Source: Bacteroidales bacterium (lineage in GTDB: Bacteria; Bacteroidota; Bacteroidia; Bacteroidales; P3). Taken from it: a stretch of 37,272 bases of DNA. The notes under the pieces were generated by a model. That model ran no database searches, had not been told where the DNA came from, and saw only the letters and a list, made by a program, of their open reading frames with translations. The first letter of the stretch is position 1. Each line of letters starts with the position of its first letter. A program made the translations under genes and the position numbers. Below, in pieces: positions 32,503 through 37,272 of this stretch. The stretch is taken from the NCBI GenBank assembly GCA_031272705.1, contig JAISTG010000009.1, positions 1-37,272 on the forward strand. The letters are read 5' to 3'.

Positions 32503-33516
32503 ATGAAGCGATTGATGATTTTATGCGGGATGTTGCCTTTTATGTTTGCGGCTTGTGAGGTGGAGTTTGACCCTAACAGCGAATGGAAAGAAACAACCAT
32601 TGTTTATTGTTTGTTGGATCAGGACGATGATACCACATTTGTACGTGTCGAAAAGGCATTCCTCGGCGAGGGAAATTACATTGATTTCGCCAAAGTCAAG
32701 GACAGTATTTATTATAAGGAAGATGACCTTGACGTAAAGATATATGGCTATAACTCATGGGACAATGTGAATCCCGCACAGGTCATTCCGTTCCAATACA
32801 CAACCGATTACGCAAAACCCGAAGGCGAATTTTACAGTGCCGAAGCCCCGATATATTATGCTCTTACGGCGGGTCAGTTCAATATAAACCGAACCTACAA
32901 ACTTGAAGTCCGCAATGTGAAAACGGGAAATGTGGTCTCATCAACACTGCAACCCTTAGGTAATTACACCATTACCAAGCCTGAAAATAACAAGTTCTCC
33001 TTCAAGTACGACAAAGGCAAATACAAGATGGATATTCAGTGGAATAATCGCAACAGTTCCTCACCCGGTGCTATGCCTAAACTGTATCAGCCTGTTTTTC
33101 GCTTTTATTACAAAGAACATAACGAGGAACGCTTTGTAGATTTGCCGCTTGGAAAGGTTGTCAATACCTATCCCACGACACATTCTCTTTATTATACGGC
33201 ATCGCTTGACGGAATCCTCAGTGCCATAAAGGCACGTCTGAACAACGGTCAGCCGAAAGCCTGGACCGACCGCATAAACTGGATGGAGCTTTTCCTGACC
33301 AGTTGTGATGTAACGATGTATGACTATATCAATATCAACAATGCCGACAACAATCTGCTGACCGACCGACCTCTTTATACCAATATAGATAATGGCATTG
33401 GTCTTTTTGCCGCCCGCAGAACAAAAATCAATGTTGTTTTCACCGATTATCCTGTTGATGCAAGGGCTGCTTTTATGGACGGATTGGTTGCTCTGGGAAT
33501 AGGATTTGAGCAATGA
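32503..33516 (+). CDS. DUF4249 lipoprotein
   Basis: A 337-residue lipoprotein with lipobox FAAC (Cys18) and the DUF4249 pattern: ETTIVYCLLDQDDDTTFVRVEKAFLGEGN near the N-terminus, a beta-sandwich with YKLEVRN, and a conserved C-terminal LGIGF. DUF4249 proteins are typically encoded next to TonB-dependent receptors in Bacteroidetes and are probably surface components. Here no receptor gene is near, and it instead follows pyrF by 3 nt, so it is likely co-transcribed with an unrelated nucleotide gene. Confidence 0.87.
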   Translation: MKRLMILCGMLPFMFAACEVEFDPNSEWKETTIVYCLLDQDDDTTFVRVEKAFLGEGNYIDFAKVKDSIYYKEDDLDVKIYGYNSWDNVNPAQVIPFQYTTDYAKPEGEFYSAEAPIYYALTAGQFNINRTYKLEVRNVKTGNVVSSTLQPLGNYTITKPENNKFSFKYDKGKYKMDIQWNNRNSSSPGAMPKLYQPVFRFYYKEHNEERFVDLPLGKVVNTYPTTHSLYYTASLDGILSAIKARLNNGQPKAWTDRINWMELFLTSCDVTMYDYININNADNNLLTDRPLYTNIDNGIGLFAARRTKINVVFTDYPVDARAAFMDGLVALGIGFEQ

Positions 33517-33553
33517 TTGTTACGGAAACAACTTTGGTCAAATCATACAGCCT

Positions 33554-34375
33554 TTATATGACATCAAAATCAATCAACTGAAAAAATATATCTTCCTTAC
33601 GAATGATTGGAAGAGTCCCTTTCAAATCCATAAAAACGAGATTGAACGGAGAGCGTTTCACGAATGAAGGTAAATGAAAGTATGTTCCCTTTTTGAGATT
33701 TGCCCCTAATCCAACGTATAAATTAAGAAAAGAGACAGGTTTTTTGTTGCTTACGTTGTTTGGTTTTTGAGGTAAATATGAAATGGTTTGTGCTATTGTG
33801 GCGATGCTGCTCGTAAGTATATTATTTGAAAAAGCATAATGATTATCGGGATTTCTCATTCGCCAGTCAATAGTTTCGGGAGTCCAGCGGTGGTAACAGT
33901 TAAAGGCTTGTGTGTTATCGTATATCTTTGTGCCGAAACCGATACGCACATCCAACGGAGCAATGAGATACAATCCCAAATGTTTAATATATGCGTTTGT
34001 AGTCTGAGCATTGGCAACACCAATCACAAAGTCATATCCTTCTTCCCTTGCAAGAGCATACGTTTTTGCTGCAAGATTGGAAAAAAGTCTCTTTCCGCCG
34101 TATTGAGGGTCGGTTGCAACGTTTATAGGCAGTATTCCACGGCATTGAGAGCCGAATATGTTCATTTCAACGGGTAATCCAATGTAATGAGAAATCATTT
34201 TGTCCTCATCAAAGGCATTATAACCAATACATTTTCCCAAAGGATTTTCTACATATTGCCATTTAAGGAAATCAGGAGTAAATTTTGTTGATTTTGGAAA
34301 GGCTTTTTGCAGAAGCGAACACGTTTTTTGTATTGACAGGTTGTCTAATTCTACTTTTCTTATTGAGTATTCCAT
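33554..34375 (-). CDS. GNAT-family acetyltransferase
   Basis: A 273-residue cytosolic protein. Residues 1-140 have the GNAT fold: YSIRKVELDN, FLKWQYVENPLGKC, GILPINVATDPQYGGKRLFSNLA (acetyl-CoA pyrophosphate-binding region with the GGKRLF variant of QxxGxA/G), and FVIGVANAQTTNAYIKHLG. The C-terminal half is less conserved. Enzymes of this subset occur with polysaccharide genes, and the next gene upstream is glycosyltransferase-like. The acetylated substrate is not known. Confidence 0.78.
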   Translation of the reverse strand: MEYSIRKVELDNLSIQKTCSLLQKAFPKSTKFTPDFLKWQYVENPLGKCIGYNAFDEDKMISHYIGLPVEMNIFGSQCRGILPINVATDPQYGGKRLFSNLAAKTYALAREEGYDFVIGVANAQTTNAYIKHLGLYLIAPLDVRIGFGTKIYDNTQAFNCYHRWTPETIDWRMRNPDNHYAFSNNILTSSIATIAQTISYLPQKPNNVSNKKPVSFLNLYVGLGANLKKGTYFHLPSFVKRSPFNLVFMDLKGTLPIIRKEDIFFQLIDFDVI

Positions 34376-34390
34376 AGTTTAAATTATTGA

Positions 34391-35425
34391 TTATATGTTT
34401 TTAATTTCAAAAATATCTTCAAGCCAGCCGTCTAACGAATACTTGTGATACGTTTCCGCCGCAAGTGTTTCCTGATATGGAGTGCGTATAAAATCTTCCG
34501 ATATTTCCGGTTTCTCTCTGTCTATTATCAAAATGTTGTCAGGTGAATAGAAATCATACTTTGCTATTTCTGTATTGGTTGTTATGAGTTTGCGTTTTGC
34601 GCCAAGGACTTCGGTTGTACGCATAGTTAAGCCCAACTGATTTACACCCTGAATATCAACTATTACTTTTGAATTTGATATTATATCCAATACCTCATTT
34701 TTAGACAAAGACCTGTAACTAAATTCCTTTGCTTTGCAATGACGGAAGTTTTTATTAGTAAGAAAATAAAGATAAAAAATGCTTTTGCGTTGTAGGAACA
34801 TATAATTAAAGAAAGTCCAGTTATGTTTCTTAGCCGTTGTTTCTATTTTCTTCAAAATGGTATATCTGTCCGTATGTGCAGAACCTATGAATGTCAGGTC
34901 GTATTTATATTTTTGTTTTGTTTCTTTGGCTATTTCTGCATAGTCATTCAAATAAAAAAGAGGGCGGAATATCAACTTATCACTGTGAGCCTCGCAGTCA
35001 TTTCTATCAAAGGAATAGACCCTGTGAAAAAAATCTACGTAATTAAGTATATTTCTTTTCCAAAAAATGGCATCCCACATATAAAGAATGAAATGTGAGT
35101 TTAAGTTTCTTTGTCGTAATTTGGTAATGAACCAGACAGGCATTGCTTCAATGTTGATAACGAACACAATATCGTAAGGAGAAAGTTCAGTACAGAGGTC
35201 AATTTTTTTGTAATATCGGTCAATTTTTCCAAGCATTATCGATTTGAAAAATCGCAGAAAAATCTTTGCCCAAACGTTATTGCTTGGTCTTTCGTCAAAG
35301 AAATCAACTTTTGCACCCATATCCTCAATTCTTTTCCTTATTTGCTTCTCATATCCGAAAAACGAGGGGGCAAACATAAGTACCTTTTTATTCTCAAAAA
35401 ACTGCAATTCATTTACTTTTGCCAT
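34391..35425 (-). CDS. Glycosyltransferase-like polysaccharide protein
   Basis: A 344-residue cytosolic protein that looks like a GT-B-fold glycosyltransferase of the kind found in capsule and LPS loci. An N-terminal Rossmann-like strand (KVLMFAPSFFGYEKQIRKRI) is followed by YDIVFVINIEAMP, LYMWDAIFW, a central DLTFIGSAHTDRY segment starting the second domain, and the C-terminal KVIVDIQGVNQLGLTMRTTEVLGAKRKLIT, which matches the donor-binding region of CgeB/WcbB-like proteins. The sugar is not known. It is 15 nt upstream of the acetyltransferase, so the two probably modify the same glycan. Confidence 0.6.
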   Translation of the reverse strand: MAKVNELQFFENKKVLMFAPSFFGYEKQIRKRIEDMGAKVDFFDERPSNNVWAKIFLRFFKSIMLGKIDRYYKKIDLCTELSPYDIVFVINIEAMPVWFITKLRQRNLNSHFILYMWDAIFWKRNILNYVDFFHRVYSFDRNDCEAHSDKLIFRPLFYLNDYAEIAKETKQKYKYDLTFIGSAHTDRYTILKKIETTAKKHNWTFFNYMFLQRKSIFYLYFLTNKNFRHCKAKEFSYRSLSKNEVLDIISNSKVIVDIQGVNQLGLTMRTTEVLGAKRKLITTNTEIAKYDFYSPDNILIIDREKPEISEDFIRTPYQETLAAETYHKYSLDGWLEDIFEIKNI

Positions 35426-35455
35426 ACAATCAACACCTTATTATTTAGGAGGCTG

Positions 35456-35463
35456 CAAAGATA
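35456..35463 (-). promoter_or_regulatory. -10 box of the glycosyltransferase/GNAT unit
   Basis: The complement reads TATCTTTG, 30 nt before the ATG at 35425. Confidence 0.55.
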
Positions 35464-35544
35464 CTAATTTTTTATTTGATTAAGAAAATGTTTCAATACG
35501 GCTCACCCCAACGCGGTAATTTTCTATAACTTGCGTAATTGGTA

Positions 35545-36810
35545 TTATGTTTTACGCTTTTCTTTCTTTGCCGCAGGAAAGAGAATGTTGTTAAGAATCA
35601 AACGATAACCTGCACTGTTAGGATGAAGTTCCAAATCTGTTTTGGGATCACCTACAAAATGCTGATAATCCTCAGGATCGTGTCCGCCAAGGAAAGTCCA
35701 TGTCCCCTTACCGTACTCTCCGTGAATGTAGCGAGCCTCTTCTATACTTTTATTCTCTCCAAGTATCAATACTGAAGCCTTGATATACTTCTTGTTAAAT
35801 GCCGTTGTCTGCCCCATAAACCCCTTTATAATTCTCGTATGACACTGAGTAAGCATAGCAGGTATCCAATCCCATTTGGCAGAAAAGTCAAAGAGAACAA
35901 ACAAGTCGTTTTTCTCATTCACAAGTTTTGCTCTCGATTGCGTAACATCAATATCCGAAATAGCATATTGATAAGGGTTGGTCACGATATGAAAGTTGCG
36001 GAAAGCGAAACACTTATTAAAGTCAAGTCTTTGTTGCGCATCTGCGTCCATAGGGTCGCCGTCGAAGGGCGTATCACAGATGTCTGTTCCCTCTGCAGCC
36101 AACGCAATGTCAAAACTGTCGGGTGCGGAACACATTGCGAACATAAAGCCACCGCCTGCAACGAAATCACGTATTTTTTTCACCACTGCAAGTTTCAGTT
36201 GCGACACCTTCTTAAAACCTAATTTCTTTGCCGTAGTTTCTTGCAGCATAACGTCATCCTGATACCATTTCTGGTTGCGATAATTTGCCCAAAACTTTCC
36301 GTATTGTCCCGTAAAATCCTCGTGATGCAGGTGAAGCCAGTCGTACATTGGTAAAACGCCACTGATAACTTCCTCATCATAAACCACATCGTAAGGAATC
36401 TCGGCGTAAGTAAGCACAAGTGTTACGGCATCGTCCCAAGGCAATTTACTTTTTGGTGAATAGACTGCTATTTTTGGGGCTTTGAGTAATTTTACAACGT
36501 CCATATTGACTTCCGGATCAGCGATTTGTGAATATATATTTTCTTTCTGTACATCTGCAATAACCTCATAGCTCACCCCTTTTAACTTACAAAGTTTTTC
36601 AATAGCCGAATTGTAAGCCATCATAAAACTTCCGCCACGATAATTGAGCATCCAGTCAACCTCAATTTCGTTTTGCAGAGCCTGATACGCTATTCCGTAA
36701 CTTTTCAAATGGTTTTTCTGATTCTCATCCATTGGAATCATAATGTACAATGCCCGACTCTGCATAGCAAATGCAGACAATATTATAAATATAAGGTTCT
36801 TTATCTTCAT
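35545..36810 (-). CDS. Secreted Bacteroidetes protein mislabelled 'asparagine synthetase B'
   Basis: A secreted or periplasmic protein of about 421 residues with an N-terminal signal peptide (MKIKNLIFIILSAFAMQSRA). Characteristic segments are IPMDENQKNHLKSYGIAYQAL, VDWMLNYRGGSF, APKIAVYSP, WDDAVTLVLTYAEIPYDVVYDEE, DWLHLHHEDFTGQYGKF, GGGFMFAMCSAPDSFDIALAAEG and GHDPEDYQHFVGDPKTDLELHP. Databases often call this family asparagine synthetase B, but it has neither the glutaminase nor the ATP-pyrophosphatase motifs. The HHEDF and HDPEDY motifs suggest a metal site. I choose the ATG at 36810, where the signal peptide begins and a -10 box is close upstream, rather than 36843. Confidence 0.8.
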   Translation of the reverse strand: MKIKNLIFIILSAFAMQSRALYIMIPMDENQKNHLKSYGIAYQALQNEIEVDWMLNYRGGSFMMAYNSAIEKLCKLKGVSYEVIADVQKENIYSQIADPEVNMDVVKLLKAPKIAVYSPKSKLPWDDAVTLVLTYAEIPYDVVYDEEVISGVLPMYDWLHLHHEDFTGQYGKFWANYRNQKWYQDDVMLQETTAKKLGFKKVSQLKLAVVKKIRDFVAGGGFMFAMCSAPDSFDIALAAEGTDICDTPFDGDPMDADAQQRLDFNKCFAFRNFHIVTNPYQYAISDIDVTQSRAKLVNEKNDLFVLFDFSAKWDWIPAMLTQCHTRIIKGFMGQTTAFNKKYIKASVLILGENKSIEEARYIHGEYGKGTWTFLGGHDPEDYQHFVGDPKTDLELHPNSAGYRLILNNILFPAAKKEKRKT

Positions 36811-36832
36811 AAAGCAATGTTTTTTTAGTTTG

Positions 36833-36840
36833 CAAAAATA
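36833..36840 (-). promoter_or_regulatory. -10 box of the 35545-36810 gene
   Basis: The complement reads TATTTTTG, 22 nt before the preferred ATG. A second outward -10 box lies at 36899-36906 inside the repeated 37-bp segment. Confidence 0.5.
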
Positions 36841-36874
36841 CAAAAAAAAGCAGTAGAAAGGCTGTCTTAATTTT

Positions 36875-36933
36875 GGTTCAAGACTATTTAAGAGTTTGCA
36901 AAGGTACTATTTTCTCTTAAATTGTCTTGAACC
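36875..36933. repeat. 20-bp inverted repeat with a 19-bp centre
   Basis: Arms 36875-36894 (GGTTCAAGACTATTTAAGAG) and 36914-36933 are complementary at 19 of 20 positions. The centre and right arm (36895-36931) are identical to 6560-6596. It borders the transposase fragment and is probably an IS end or a duplicated target structure. Confidence 0.65.
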
Positions 36934-37272
36934 TTGTTCTATTGCAGAAATTCTTCCAATAATAGAAAGTAGAACCAGTAAGGAGACAACGATTTATACA
37001 GATTGTTTTAAGACTTATGATGGTTTGGCAGACTTTGGTTACAAGCGACATTACAGAATAAAACATTCTGATAATGAGTTTGCTAATGGACATAACCATA
37101 TCAATGGAATAGAGAATTTTTGGGGATTATGCAAAGTTAGATTGAGCAAATATAGGGGAATACATAAACATAAATTTTACCTGCACTTGAAAGAGTGTGA
37201 ATTTAGATATAATAACAGAAATACAGATCTTTACAAGTATTTATTAAAGGTCATCAAGGAAAATCCTATTAA
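36934..37272 (+). mobile_element. IS1595-family transposase, 5'-truncated, running off the window
   Basis: An open frame from about 36932 to the end gives roughly 113 residues with the C-terminal signature of IS1595 (ISXO2-like) DDE transposases: TDCFKTYDGLADFGY, then HINGIENFWGLCKVRLSKYRGI with the catalytic Glu in the ENFW segment, and FRYNNR. No start codon or N-terminal part precedes it, because the inverted repeat at 36875-36933 adjoins it directly. The 3' end lies beyond the window. It is therefore an element remnant or internally deleted copy. Confidence 0.85.

Noticed and set aside
35545..36810. Asparagine synthetase function
   Set aside because: No glutaminase or ATP-pyrophosphatase motifs, and a signal peptide is present.

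Overview
The window is a piece of a low-GC Bacteroidetes (probably Bacteroidales) chromosome. I infer this from three things. The promoters have the Bacteroidetes -10 form TAnnTTTG, placed 20-60 nt ahead of genes that lack Shine-Dalgarno sequences. Many families are typical of the phylum (DUF4249, DUF1599, DUF1573 lipoproteins, the folP-cdaA pair, the secreted family mislabelled 'asparagine synthetase B', a DksA/TraR-like protein without zinc cysteines). Secreted proteins are mostly lipoproteins. I saw no rRNA, tRNA or CRISPR array.

Layout. 1-2.6 kb: three small lipoprotein genes (Cys-rich, DUF1573, thioredoxin-fold). 2.7-6.5 kb: dksA-like, lspA, a fused DNA methyltransferase/endonuclease, and a CNNM/CBS/CorC membrane protein. 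6.5-11.1 kb: an accessory island. It starts with a 59-bp inverted-repeat promoter element, a 13-G homopolymer inside an ORF that continues in another frame as 14-residue repeats, and a lipoprotein/metallo-beta-lactamase (MBL) chimera. A 4-TM protein and an intact MBL-fold hydrolase overlap each other behind it. Last comes a protein joining a type II restriction-endonuclease-like domain (ApaLI-like) to the C-terminal half of an Argonaute PIWI domain. 11.1-13.7 kb (minus): three subunits of a Na+-pumping biotin-dependent decarboxylase. 14.1-17.8 kb: cca-type nucleotidyltransferase, cdaA and folP (minus), DUF1599. 18.2-22.7 kb (minus): ispD, queA, an NlpC/P60 lipoprotein, rfbD-like, ugd. 23.0-26.7 kb: etfB, etfA and an acyl-CoA dehydrogenase in one unit with a clear terminator. 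26.7-31.2 kb: a YD-repeat secreted protein (minus), a CpsB/YwqE-type phosphatase, glmM-like, rsmA, mntP. 31.7-36.8 kb: pyrF, a DUF4249 lipoprotein, then GNAT, glycosyltransferase-like and 'asnB-like' genes on minus. The window ends inside a 5'-truncated IS1595-family transposase.

The housekeeping genes cover tRNA maturation and modification, c-di-AMP, folate, isoprenoid, nucleotide-sugar and cell-wall precursor synthesis, rRNA methylation and an electron-transfer/acyl-CoA oxidation module. Two intergenic repeat families stand out. A 21-bp family has a 15-unit array at 17.9 kb and short clusters at 11.0, 13.8 and 22.8 kb. A strictly periodic 22-bp array of 17 CCTAGG-centred palindromes at 31.2-31.6 kb is bracketed by perfect 19-bp inverted repeats. 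The best candidates for something undescribed are the MBL/TM/MBL/nuclease-PIWI island and the G-tract-switchable repeat ORF next to it.
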